A program made the translations under genes and the position numbers. Shown piece by piece: positions 9,404 through 17,711 of a stretch of 64,000 nucleotides of DNA. How positions within the stretch are numbered: the first letter of the stretch is position 1; each line of letters starts with the position of its first letter. Source of the DNA: Lachnospiraceae bacterium A4 (GTDB lineage Bacteria; Bacillota; Clostridia; Lachnospirales; Lachnospiraceae); assembly GCA_000403215.2 (NCBI GenBank), contig KE159560.1, forward strand, positions 477,269-541,268. The letters are read 5' to 3'. Below the pieces are notes generated by a model, which made no database searches, was not told the origin of the DNA, and worked only from the letters and a program-made list of their open reading frames with translations.

Positions 9404-10236
9404 CAGCCGAGTACACCTCCTCTGCTGCTGCCTGCATCTTCGTCCGCATAACGGTTTGTAAACAATGTAAACAGCAATATAATCACCAGCAGAATCAGCG
9501 CAATCATCGAGCCATTATGCCAGTCATACGCGCTGAAATACGCACCGATCAGGCTTCCCATAATATATGTGCTGTTGTAGAGCATGTCCAGCACAACATA
9601 GTTTGTCATTGACGGCAGAAACACCATCACAATCCCGCTGATAATCCCCGGAACAGACAGTGGAAACGTCACCTTCATAAAAGTCTGGACCGTGTCTGCC
9701 CCAAGGTCTGCCGCCGCTTCCAGCAGGCTGTTGTCCAGCTTTAGCAGCGTTGTGTAGATCGGCAGAATCATAAACGGCAGAAAATCATATGTCATGCCAA
9801 TCAAGGTATTCAAAAAAGGATGATAGGCAAGATTTCCCTCAAGCACTGTCAAAATTTCCTTGAGCGCTGTGATTCTAAGCGTAAAATTAATCCACATTGG
9901 CATCACAAAAATCATGAGCACCACGGACTTATGTTTCATTTTGCTGCGCGCCAGGATATATGCAATCGGATATGCCAGCAGCAGGCAGACACAGGTGGTA
10001 GACACCGCAATGCCAAGACTGTAGACAAGTGTGCCGATCGTGTTTGGACTGGAAAAAAAGCCTGTCAGATTTTCAAGCGTGGGCTTTCCCTCCCCGTTTG
10101 TAAACGCATAATATATGATAACCACCAGAGGTGCCAGCACAAAGCACACCAGAAAAAGACCATACGGTATGCAGAGCTGCGATCTCTGAAAATGAAATTT
10201 TTGAATACGAAATTTTTGAATACAAAACTGATTCAT
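9403..10236 (-). CDS. potB: Spermidine/putrescine ABC transporter permease PotB
   Basis: This PotB permease has 277 residues from the ATG at 10236, chosen because GGAGGAG lies 8 bases upstream. It shows six hydrophobic segments, a PYGLFLVCFVLAPLVVIIYYAF first helix and an EAA loop (EAAADLGADTVQTFMKVTFP). The N-terminal tail carries a small in-frame duplication (IQKFRIQKFHF) encoded by two near-identical 15-base units. Its stop overlaps the potC start. It pairs with PotC in the membrane and with PotA in the cytoplasm. Confidence 0.95.
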   Translation of the reverse strand: MNQFCIQKFRIQKFHFQRSQLCIPYGLFLVCFVLAPLVVIIYYAFTNGEGKPTLENLTGFFSSPNTIGTLVYSLGIAVSTTCVCLLLAYPIAYILARSKMKHKSVVLMIFVMPMWINFTLRITALKEILTVLEGNLAYHPFLNTLIGMTYDFLPFMILPIYTTLLKLDNSLLEAAADLGADTVQTFMKVTFPLSVPGIISGIVMVFLPSMTNYVVLDMLYNSTYIMGSLIGAYFSAYDWHNGSMIALILLVIILLFTLFTNRYADEDAGSSRGGVLG

Positions 10237-10274
10237 CTGTACGCTCCTCCAGTATCGTTTGGCAGTCCCATACC

Positions 10275-11723
10275 CTACTTTTTCAAGGCATAATGAAACT
10301 TCTCTTTCGGGATTAGTAAACTCACATAATCGTCCATATTCCAAAGATCCTCGTCCGACACGATAAAGTCCTCGTCCTCCTCTGTCCGCACAACATAACT
10401 ATAGTGATCGCCCTTGTATATCAAATTGATAATGTGTCCTCTAAGAATTCCCGCCTCCTTGTCATCGCTCATCGTGATATCGTCTGGCTTCACAGAAACA
10501 ATCACCTTAATGCGGTCAGGCTCAACCACATCGCCGTGCGCGTCGACAAGCACGCCATCGGTATTATACCTTGCCCCCGCGATCAGGGACGCAATGTCAC
10601 AATCCAGCATTCCCCCCAAAAAGTTCAGCCGGTACTGCTTATCCACGCCGGATTCAATGCGGTTTATGGTATTTTCTGCCAGCATGATGTGAATCCCCTC
10701 CGGCTCAATGTATAACCCTACTGCGGCATTCAGCTCAGCCTTCCGGGTAGACTGCACCACAATTTCATTTTTGCTGGACTGCACTGTAATCTCATAATGC
10801 ACACCCTTAAAAATTACCGAAGTCACTACCCCTCTGATAATACCCTTTTCCGGCGCTGTAATCGTCACATCCTCTGGTCTGACGACTGCGTCAATCATCG
10901 TACCATGCTCGACATCGTCCACACATTCAAATTCTGCGCCGCAGAAGCGCACTCTGCACTTCCCTGTCATAATGCCGCTAAAGATATTGCTGTCTCCGAT
11001 AAAGTCAGCAACAAAGGCATTTTTGGGTTCATTGTAAATATCCTCCGGCGTACCAATCTGCTGAATCTTTCCCTCTGACATCACGACAATCTTGTCTGAC
11101 ATGGTAAGCGCTTCCTCTTGGTCATGTGTCACATAAATAAACGTGATGCCAAGTTTTTCATGCATTCCTTTTAGCTCAAGCTGCATCTCCTTTCGCATCT
11201 TTAAGTCCAGCGCGCCCAGAGGCTCGTCTAACAGCAGGATTTCCGGCTCGTTCACAATCGCCCTTGCGATGGCAATCCGCTGCTGCTGGCCGCCGGAGAG
11301 CGTCTGGATGCCCCTGTTTTCAAAATCCTCAAGATCTACCATCTCCAGCGCTTTCTTGACCTTCTTGATGATATCAGTCTTGGGAAGCTTTTTTAATTTC
11401 AACCCGAAGGCAACATTTTCAAATACATTTAAATGCGGAAATAGTGCATACCGCTGAAAAACCGTGTTGATGGGGCGTCTGTTGGGCGGCAGGTCCCGTA
11501 TATCCTCGCCATTTAACAGCAGTTCGCCCTCTGTCGGCTTGTCAAAGCCCGCAATCATGCGCAGCGTTGTGGTCTTGCCGCAGCCCGAAGGTCCCAAGAA
11601 CGTGACAAATTCGCCCCTCTGTATGGTCAGGTTAAAATCATCCACCACGCGAAAACCGTCATCAAAGGTACGGCTGATATGCTTTAATTCTATAATATTT
11701 TCCCTTGTGGTATTTCTGTCCAA
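10275..11723 (-). CDS. potA: Spermidine/putrescine ABC transporter ATPase PotA with duplicated C-terminal TOBE region
   Basis: This ABC ATPase has Walker A GPSGCGKTT (residues 45-53), signature LSGGQQQR, Walker B ILLLDEPLGALD and an H-loop THDQEEA. It has 482 residues, over 100 more than usual PotA. The extra length is a second TOBE-like module: one repeat covers VRPEDVTITAPEKGIIRG onward (about residues 285-350), the other VKPDDITMSDDKEAGILRG onward (about residues 410-480). TOBE domains often bind regulatory ligands. The start is a TTG at 11723 with AGGAGG 7 bases before it. First gene of potABCD-lepA-hemW. Confidence 0.95.
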   Translation of the reverse strand: MDRNTTRENIIELKHISRTFDDGFRVVDDFNLTIQRGEFVTFLGPSGCGKTTTLRMIAGFDKPTEGELLLNGEDIRDLPPNRRPINTVFQRYALFPHLNVFENVAFGLKLKKLPKTDIIKKVKKALEMVDLEDFENRGIQTLSGGQQQRIAIARAIVNEPEILLLDEPLGALDLKMRKEMQLELKGMHEKLGITFIYVTHDQEEALTMSDKIVVMSEGKIQQIGTPEDIYNEPKNAFVADFIGDSNIFSGIMTGKCRVRFCGAEFECVDDVEHGTMIDAVVRPEDVTITAPEKGIIRGVVTSVIFKGVHYEITVQSSKNEIVVQSTRKAELNAAVGLYIEPEGIHIMLAENTINRIESGVDKQYRLNFLGGMLDCDIASLIAGARYNTDGVLVDAHGDVVEPDRIKVIVSVKPDDITMSDDKEAGILRGHIINLIYKGDHYSYVVRTEEDEDFIVSDEDLWNMDDYVSLLIPKEKFHYALKK

Positions 11724-11844
11724 CGCCAGTCCTCCTCATGTACTGTATAGCCTGTTATACTTTACGCATCACTTTGTAGTGTACCATATCCTTGCTATAA
11801 ATGCTACTAAAAATTTTGCGATTGCAGAGACGGTTCCAAATACG

Positions 11845-11871
11845 AAAAAAGACACGTCCCAGAACGTGTCT
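11845..11871 (-). terminator. Rho-independent terminator after the amino-acid ABC operon
   Basis: Read on the minus strand, an 8-base-pair stem AGACACGT/ACGTGTCT closes a 6-base loop and is followed by six T. It lies 22 bases beyond the stop of the binding-protein gene and separates that operon from potA. Confidence 0.85.
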
Positions 11872-11892
11872 CTTAGAATAGAGAAGCCTGTA

Positions 11893-12765
11893 TTACTCCG
11901 CAGAAATCGCCTCTATATACTGTGCACCCAGCTCAGCTACGGTGCCGTCTGCAAGCATCGTGTCAATCACGGTGTTAATCTTGTCAAGCAGCTCTGTGTT
12001 TCCTTTCTTTACCGCGATTGCGTACTCCTCCGACTCAAATGCCGCGGCGTCCTCCACAATTTTCAAGCCCTCATTATCACTTACATATTTCTGTGCTGTC
12101 GCAGAGTCAAGCACAACGACATCACACTTTCCATTTATAAGCTCCATGATGGCATCCGTGCCCTTTTTGAATGCCTCATATGGATACCCCATATCTTTCA
12201 CACAGATTTCTCCGGTATAGCCCTGAATGACACAGATTTTCTTGTCTGCCAGATCAGCTGCCGATGCAACATCGGAATCCTCCTTCACAATCATTACCTG
12301 TGTCGCTGTGTAGTAAGGCGTCGAGAAATCCGCCTCCTCTATTCTGTCCTCTGTCACGGTCATACCTGCAATTGCCGCGTCGATCTGACCGTTCTGCAAA
12401 GCGATTAACAGCGACTCAAACTCCATGTTCTCTACTTTTGCTGTCATACCATTCGCCTCTGCGATATTCTTCGCAATCGCCATATCAATGCCGTCATACT
12501 GGTCAATCACACCGCTGCTTGTCACATACTCAAAGGGCGGAAACTCTGCGTTTGTCCCAAAAGTCAGCGTGCCGCCTGCTGCCGGGGCTGCATTCTCTGC
12601 GTCTGCCTCCCCCTGTTCTCCTGCTGCATTTGCATTCTCATTCTGCGCCGCTGCCGTGGTGTCTTTTACCTCGCCGGGCTCTGCGCTCTTTCCACACGCA
12701 GTCAATGACGCTGCCATCATAACCACAGTGAGCACAAGCGCTGCCGCTTTCGTTGCTTTTTTCAT
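11893..12765 (-). CDS. Polar amino-acid ABC transporter substrate-binding lipoprotein
   Basis: The 290-residue family 3 solute-binding protein has a lipoprotein signal peptide (hydrophobic core, then LTACGK with the lipidated Cys near residue 24) and an Ala/Glu-rich linker (residues 27-63). The SBP_bac_3 fold follows, with GTNAEFPPFEY, DGIDMAIAKNIAEA, NGQIDAAIAGMT and a matching second lobe. Such proteins bind polar or charged amino acids at the cell surface; the exact ligand is not deducible. It is the last gene of a permease-ATPase-SBP operon and is followed by a terminator. Confidence 0.93.
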   Translation of the reverse strand: MKKATKAAALVLTVVMMAASLTACGKSAEPGEVKDTTAAAQNENANAAGEQGEADAENAAPAAGGTLTFGTNAEFPPFEYVTSSGVIDQYDGIDMAIAKNIAEANGMTAKVENMEFESLLIALQNGQIDAAIAGMTVTEDRIEEADFSTPYYTATQVMIVKEDSDVASAADLADKKICVIQGYTGEICVKDMGYPYEAFKKGTDAIMELINGKCDVVVLDSATAQKYVSDNEGLKIVEDAAAFESEEYAIAVKKGNTELLDKINTVIDTMLADGTVAELGAQYIEAISAE

Positions 12766-12836
12766 ACTGAATCCTCCTCTAATTTTTGAAAATTATCTAT
12801 ATATTAAGCCAAGTGGCGTAATAACACCGTATTCGG

Positions 12837-13574
12837 TTATGATAAAACTTTGCTCAGAAACAGCTTTGTCCGCTCATTTTTGGGATGGTTAAATACCTCC
12901 TCCGGCGTACCGCTCTCCATAATCACACCCTGATCGACAAAGAGCACCCTTGTTGCGACTTCCCGCGCAAAGCCCATTTCATGTGTGACAATCACCATCG
13001 TCATGCCGGATTTTGCAAGGTCCTTCATCACATCGAGCACCTCCCCCACCATCTCTGGGTCAAGCGCCGAGGTCGGCTCGTCAAACAGCATAATCTCTGG
13101 ATTCATGGCAAGCGCCCTCGCAATGGCAACACGCTGCTTCTGCCCGCCGGACAACTGCGCCGGATACGCCTGCGCCTTTTCTTCCAGATTGACGCGCTTC
13201 AAGAGTTCAAGCCCTCTTTTCTCAGCCTGTTCCTTTGTCATTTTTTTCAGAAGAACCGGCGCCAGCGTGATATTTTCCATGATGGTCAGATGCGGAAACA
13301 GGTTAAACTGCTGGAAAACCATGCCCATTTTCTGCCGGACTTCGTTGATATTCACCTTGGGCGCATTGATCATCTGGTCATCCACATAAATCTCGCCCTC
13401 TGTCACCTCTTCAAGCAGATTCAGGCATCTGAGGAAGGTACTCTTTCCAGAGCCAGACGGACCAATCACGACGACGACCTCCCCCGGAGATATATGCTCG
13501 TCAATCCCATTTAAAACGCTCAGGTCTCCAAATTTTTTATGTAGATTCTTTACGATTATCATATCTTTTCTCAT
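12837..13574 (-). CDS. Polar amino-acid ABC transporter ATP-binding protein (GlnQ family)
   Basis: This ATPase has 245 residues from the ATG at 13574. It carries Walker [10 protein letters not shown] (about residues 34-42), Q-loop [12 protein letters not shown], signature LSGGQKQR, Walker [20 protein letters not shown] and H-loop [11 protein letters not shown], the exact pattern of the PAAT (GlnQ/ArtP) group. It energises the permease 15 bases upstream. GGAGGA precedes the start; a TTG two codons earlier is a less likely alternative. Confidence 0.95.
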   Translation of the reverse strand: MRKDMIIVKNLHKKFGDLSVLNGIDEHISPGEVVVVIGPSGSGKSTFLRCLNLLEEVTEGEIYVDDQMINAPKVNINEVRQKMGMVFQQFNLFPHLTIMENITLAPVLLKKMTKEQAEKRGLELLKRVNLEEKAQAYPAQLSGGQKQRVAIARALAMNPEIMLFDEPTSALDPEMVGEVLDVMKDLAKSGMTMVIVTHEMGFAREVATRVLFVDQGVIMESGTPEEVFNHPKNERTKLFLSKVLS

Positions 13575-13589
13575 AGTCAAACTATCCTC

Positions 13590-14276
13590 CTAACGGATGT
13601 CGGATTTTCTCAGCATCTTTTCGATTCTACGGAGTAACAGCGTCAAAATCTTGATGAGCACATAATAAATCACTGCCGTTCCAATCAGCGGCATAAAGGC
13701 TATAAACGTGGCGCTCTTGATAAAATCTCCCGCCTTCTGGATATCCATAAGTCCCACATAACCGACAATCGCCGTCTCCTTAATCAGCACGATAAACTCA
13801 TTGCACAGCGCTGGAAAAATATTTTTGACAGCCTGCGGAATGACAATCCGTGTCATTGTCTGAAATGCATTCAGCCCCAAGGACCTGCCTGCTTCTGTCT
13901 GCCCGTGGTCTACCGACATAATGCCGGCACGGATAATCTCGGATACATAGGCACCGGAATTAATACCAAAAGCAATCGCCGCGATAATCCATTTGTCCAA
14001 GTCCACCGTGGCAAAAATCACAAAATAGATAATCATTAACTGCGTCACGGAAGGCGTGCCTCGTATGATATCTGTATACAGGCTTCCAATAAATTTAAGC
14101 GGCTTTCTCTTTGAGAGATTGCACATCGCAATCAGCAGTCCGATCAAAATACCAATAAAAACTGCCAGCAGCGAGACCTTGACTGTCACGCCGATACCAC
14201 TCACCAAGAGCTTATAGCGGTCTTCTTTGATAAAACACTTATAAAAATCCGAGAACACTTCCTGAAACGCTGTCAT
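13590..14276 (-). CDS. Polar amino-acid ABC transporter permease
   Basis: The 228-residue permease of the HisM/GlnP type has about five membrane helices and the family EAA-loop pattern (EAGRSLGLNAFQTMTRIVIPQA, residues ~140-161). GTPSVTQLMIIYF is also typical. The open frame continues 77 codons further upstream, but that part is not permease-like. The ATG at 14276 has an AAAGGA site at suitable distance, so it is taken as the start. First gene of the operon; it forms the membrane channel, probably as a homodimer since only one permease is encoded. Confidence 0.93.
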   Translation of the reverse strand: MTAFQEVFSDFYKCFIKEDRYKLLVSGIGVTVKVSLLAVFIGILIGLLIAMCNLSKRKPLKFIGSLYTDIIRGTPSVTQLMIIYFVIFATVDLDKWIIAAIAFGINSGAYVSEIIRAGIMSVDHGQTEAGRSLGLNAFQTMTRIVIPQAVKNIFPALCNEFIVLIKETAIVGYVGLMDIQKAGDFIKSATFIAFMPLIGTAVIYYVLIKILTLLLRRIEKMLRKSDIR

Positions 14277-14418
14277 TTGTCTGCCATCCTTTCTATATCC
14301 ATAAACCAACGCCCATTTTACCACAAAGAATGCAAAATGAAAAGTAGTTTTTTCAAGATGATTGTGTTCTGATGGTTGTGTTACAATAAAAATTTTGCAC
14401 ATTAAAGGAGATACTGTC

Positions 14419-14578
14419 ATGGAAAAGCACAAGAAAAAAATTCCGATTGGTATTGACCGTTTTAATATTATATTGACAAAACGGGCTTCATACGGGAGGT
14501 TCTCCATTCATGGAGCGAGGTGAATCTATTCACGCGTCCCCGGCGTTTTGGTAAATCCTTAAATCTTGGTATGATGTG
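14419..14578 (+). pseudogene. N-terminal remnant of an AAA-ATPase-like/PD-(D/E)XK protein
   Basis: The remnant begins MEKHKKKIPIGIDRF, the N-terminus of the AAA-ATPase-like (PF09820-type) family. A small deletion then shifts the frame. The next frame reads YYIDKTGFIREVL and continues to VNLFTRPRRFGKSLNL, which contains the family P-loop RPRRFGKS. Nothing resembling the rest of the protein follows. A ribosome site (AAAGGAG) still precedes the ATG. Non-functional. It belongs to a different subfamily from the two intact copies in this window, but to the same one as the C-terminal remnant at 28138-28297. Confidence 0.8.
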
Positions 14579-14639
14579 CCCCTTGACAAAGCATACCAGC
14601 ATGGTTATTACAAGCAGATGGTTCTCCATATCCGCTCTC

Positions 14640-14947
14640 TTTTCAGCAGCGCCCTGACTGCCTGTTCCGCAATCAAGCGTAATTCGAATCTGTGTGTCCG
14701 AAGGTATGATATCTGTACTTTCGACTGCACTGCCTGCCGGCTTAGACATGCCATTCTCGTTTTTATAGCTGAGTGTATAGTCTGTCCCTTCTTTCAAAGC
14801 TTTTCCGTCAAATGTCACAACAGGTTTTGGCTTGCTGCCACCTTTGGCATAGACACATTCAAAATGGTTGTCATATTTTATCTTTGCATTAGAATCCTCT
14901 AATATGTTATATGGAAGAATTTTGTTTGCCGGGATAGCTGAATACAC
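14640..14947 (-). pseudogene. Fragment of a repeat-type cell-surface protein
   Basis: The reading frame contains FECVYAKGGSKPKPVVTFDGKALKEGTDYTLSY in its first half. That is the repeat signature of bacterial surface proteins built of short Ig-like/MBG-type modules (compare VKIGDKVPVKNKDYKVQY at 27.5 kb). No signal peptide, no start codon with a ribosome site, and no cell-wall anchor is present, and the frame decays after the repeat. It is best read as a leftover of a gene like the one at 27185-28137. Confidence 0.6.
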
Positions 14948-15271
14948 TGTCTGCTATTGTGGTTACAAAACGTGGAATTGTAATTTCAGAGAAGTATTGT
15001 CAAGTATGTTTGTAAACTTTTTTCAAAAACAAGCAACAACTCAGCCAAATTTCACAAATTAAGCAGGGAAGATTTATCTACGCTACTCGTGCTCCGCCAA
15101 TGAGCTACTTTAGTGACATACTTCCATGTCAAAAACTTTCATATATGGTTTTTTGCATTTGCATCGACATGCGCATAAAAAAGAAAGGGTATCGCAGCAC
15201 AGTTTTCACTTCACTACGACACACCTTCCCACATATAAAAAACAATCGCTGTATTCTGCTATTTTTACCTT
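14948..15271. other. Non-coding stretch with no recognisable gene
   Basis: No supported reading frame is present. Around 15078-15108 the minus strand has a GCTC/GAGC stem with an ATTGGCG loop resembling a tRNA D-arm, but no anticodon or T-arm follows, so it is not called a tRNA. It separates the surface-protein fragment from the palindromic element at 15272. Confidence 0.4.
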
Positions 15272-15428
15272 AGGAACTGTTCAGAAATTACTTGTGACAA
15301 GTACGCCGTATAAATGTTCAGCTGCAAAGAAGAAAATCGCAGGCATAGCGGGCTATGTCAAGATTTTCTGATGCCGCAGATGGACATTTAGACAAGTAAT
15401 TGTCATGCGTGATTTCTTAACAGTTCCT
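15272..15428. repeat. 157-bp imperfect palindrome, MITE-like
   Basis: The outer ends AGGAACTGTT and AACAGTTCCT are perfect inverted copies. The arms continue as an imperfect inverted repeat of about 50 bases: GAAATTACTTGTGACAAGTA on one side matches GAAATCACGCATGACAATTA on the other. An inner pair AGAAAATC/GATTTTCT surrounds a central CATAGC-GG-GCTATG hairpin. It encodes no protein and would fold into one long hairpin in RNA. The right end overlaps the last 12 bases of the ABC ATPase gene, supplying its final codons. Structure suggests a non-autonomous mobile repeat; no second copy was noticed in the window. Confidence 0.75.
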
Positions 15429-16067
15429 TACTTGTGTCAGCACTCCCATATCCATCTCATACACCCTGTCACAGAGCACGTTGATGTCCTCACGGTTATG
15501 ACTGATGATAAGAATCAGCTTTCCCTCCTCCTTCAGTCCAAGCAGGAGTTTTCGTATCTCCCCCACGCCATGATTATCCAGCCCATTCATGGGTTCGTCA
15601 AGGATAATCAGACTAGGATTCTCCATGATAGCCTGTGCGATACCCAGCCGCTGGCGCATCCCCAATGAGTATTTCCCTACCCATTTCTTATCATCAGGAT
15701 TAAGACCAACCATGGTAATACACTCCCTGATGCGCTCCTTTCCGACCACATTCCGGATGGAGGCAAGATATCTCAAATTGCGAAATCCGGATTCTCTGGG
15801 CAAAAATCCCGGTGTTTCGATGATGAATCCGGTATCCTCAATAAATTCCACATCATGCCCGACCTGTTTTTCTCCTACCCATATTTCGCCCTCCGTGACA
15901 GGCATAAACCCGCACAGACACTTGATCAGCACCGTCTTTCCTGAACCGTTCCTGCCCACAATTCCATAAATCCCCTGCTTAGGTATCTCCAGATTGATAT
16001 CCTTCAATATCATCTGATCGTCTATTGTCTTAGAGACATTTTTAAAAAGAATCCTTCTATCATTCAT
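15417..16067 (-). CDS. ABC exporter ATP-binding protein
   Basis: This ATPase of about 216 residues starts at the ATG at 16067, which overlaps the stop codon of the upstream permease (ATGA type). It has Walker A GRNGSGKTVL (residues ~35-44), signature YSLGMRQRLG, Walker B LIILDEPMNGLD and an H-loop ISHNRED. It is the short bacitracin/lantibiotic-exporter style. The C-terminus ends abruptly after the D-loop/H-loop region with Val-Arg-Asn-Cys, whose codons come from the palindromic element, so the native tail may have been replaced. It energises the two permeases encoded upstream. Confidence 0.88.
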   Translation of the reverse strand: MNDRRILFKNVSKTIDDQMILKDINLEIPKQGIYGIVGRNGSGKTVLIKCLCGFMPVTEGEIWVGEKQVGHDVEFIEDTGFIIETPGFLPRESGFRNLRYLASIRNVVGKERIRECITMVGLNPDDKKWVGKYSLGMRQRLGIAQAIMENPSLIILDEPMNGLDNHGVGEIRKLLLGLKEEGKLILIISHNREDINVLCDRVYEMDMGVLTQVRNC

Positions 16068-16909
16068 TTTTTCAGTCCCCATTTCTTTACTTTTTTTGTT
16101 CCCTGTCCCAAGCATATTACAATAAAAAACGTGATTGTCACCGCAAAGAACACCACCGCATATTTCAAAGATACGCCATAGGATAAGTTGTTCCCTGACA
16201 TCACCTTCAATTGTGCCAACGTCACCGGTGAGAAAAGATATGCCTTGGGTGTCCATGAATTGTAGATCATCACATCCAAAAATACAAAGAATGATGCCAC
16301 CAATATCCCTGTCATCTTTTTTGTGATATAGTTGAACAAATAGACCACCAACCCCATCCAAGAGACACACGCCCACTCAAGCAGGAAGCTGATTGCAGTC
16401 GCCTCCATCGGCGAAAGTACACCGACAATATAAGCAAACACCGTAAACGGGACATCATACTGATTCCCTGCGTTTGTCCTTGCCAATGTCCCCCAGATGA
16501 TTCCCCAATCGCCGCTAAACCTGGTTCGTGAAAGCAGGCTGATAACACTCAATACCCATATAAACCCCACAAACAAAAACGAAGATGCCAGAATATACAG
16601 TACATTACCCAACTGCCAGGAAAAGCTCCCGGAACGCTGAACGATATAGTAATGAGCCTTCCCCTCAAAGGGTGCTGTGCTAAACAGGAATACTGCACTC
16701 ACCATAAAAACCATCTGACAGATGTAATCATTCATCAGATGTGGAAAAGCCCACGGACTCACTTTCTCACCAACCGCCTGTGCCAGATTGGCCACCGGCT
16801 CCAGATAGGAGTAGATAAATACAGCAAGAATCATGAACAGGATCATCACCCTGACTTGCACCAATTCCTGCTTTAGCTGAAAACAAAAAACTCGAAGGCC
16901 CTTACTCAT
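16064..16909 (-). CDS. ABC-2 type transporter permease (second of a pair)
   Basis: The 281-residue integral membrane protein has about six hydrophobic segments, a short basic N-terminus (MSKGLRVFCFQLKQEL), and a basic end GTKKVKKWGLKK. It resembles the ABC-2 permease class in size and layout, without specific catalytic motifs. It overlaps the preceding permease gene by 8 bases and the ATPase by 4, so the set is a tightly coupled operon. Substrate unknown. Confidence 0.8.
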   Translation of the reverse strand: MSKGLRVFCFQLKQELVQVRVMILFMILAVFIYSYLEPVANLAQAVGEKVSPWAFPHLMNDYICQMVFMVSAVFLFSTAPFEGKAHYYIVQRSGSFSWQLGNVLYILASSFLFVGFIWVLSVISLLSRTRFSGDWGIIWGTLARTNAGNQYDVPFTVFAYIVGVLSPMEATAISFLLEWACVSWMGLVVYLFNYITKKMTGILVASFFVFLDVMIYNSWTPKAYLFSPVTLAQLKVMSGNNLSYGVSLKYAVVFFAVTITFFIVICLGQGTKKVKKWGLKK

Positions 16910-17711
16910 GCTCCACCCTCCTTTTCAGCTTCTGGTAAAACAGAATACCAAATCCCACAGTCAGTCCCAGCACCACCAACGCAGAACACAAAATGGTGAG
17001 CTGATCTGTACCAGCGGAACTTCTACCCTGCAGCCATAAATCCAACCGAAGTCTGACAGGAATTTTCAAAACCAAATAAGCCCGACCTGTCAAAAAGGAT
17101 AGAATCAACGGAGACGCCGCCGTCACATAGATATTCGGGAAATATGACGATACCAGCAAAGCTGCCGTTGCCCATAACCCTCCGGTCAAAAACAAAAGGA
17201 AGATAACCGCTGTAAAATAGCAGGCAGCGTTACCTTGCAGCAAAAATTCATAATAAGGAAAGGCTTCTGTCTCCGGCAATCTGGCTCGATTGAACAACTG
17301 AACAAAAGAATTTGCCAGGAGAATAAAAGTAATCCCGCCTGCCGATACCGAAAGAGCTCCCGTTAGGAATGTCGTAAGCACTTTGGACATGCAGTATTTC
17401 TTCTTTCCTGCTTTCATAAGCAGCACCCTCAGCATATTCGTATTGTATTCCTCGCAAAAACTTACCGCATATGGAAGCGCCGCCAGCATCGGAACCACAT
17501 AGATACCATAAAAGCCTCCAAATATAAAAGAATTACACCAATAATAGTATACATCCATAGTCTCAGGAGATGTCCACATAAATGGTATCTGGTTCCAGGT
17601 ATCCAGACAGATGCACAACACCACGCCGACCGGTACAAGGAGAAATCTCACCGTCAGACTCCTCTTAAATTCAGCACCAAACAGACGGGGCAATGCCCTT
17701 TTATTCTCCAT
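16902..17711 (-). CDS. ABC-2 type transporter permease (first of a pair)
   Basis: The 269-residue membrane protein has six predicted helices. Its N-terminal amphipathic region, ENKRALPRLFGAEFKRSL, is typical of lantibiotic-immunity-like ABC-2 permeases. The central NTNMLRVLLMKAGKKKYCMSKVL is the cytoplasmic coupling region seen in this class. The start overlaps the lipoprotein gene's end by 11 bases. Together with the next permease and the ATPase it forms a heteromeric exporter; the substrate could be a peptide, but nothing in the window proves that. Confidence 0.8.
   Translation of the reverse strand: MENKRALPRLFGAEFKRSLTVRFLLVPVGVVLCICLDTWNQIPFMWTSPETMDVYYYWCNSFIFGGFYGIYVVPMLAALPYAVSFCEEYNTNMLRVLLMKAGKKKYCMSKVLTTFLTGALSVSAGGITFILLANSFVQLFNRARLPETEAFPYYEFLLQGNAACYFTAVIFLLFLTGGLWATAALLVSSYFPNIYVTAASPLILSFLTGRAYLVLKIPVRLRLDLWLQGRSSAGTDQLTILCSALVVLGLTVGFGILFYQKLKRRVEHE

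Noticed and set aside
14468-14947. 159-codon minus-strand frame as an intact gene.
   Set aside because: Only its first ~70 codons are repeat-like and the rest overlaps the AAA-like remnant on the other strand; treated as a fragment.
15075-15110. tRNA D-arm-like stem on the minus strand (GCTC-ATTGGCG-GAGC).
   Set aside because: No matching anticodon stem, T-arm or acceptor stem follows, so it cannot be called a tRNA; perhaps a fragment or chance.
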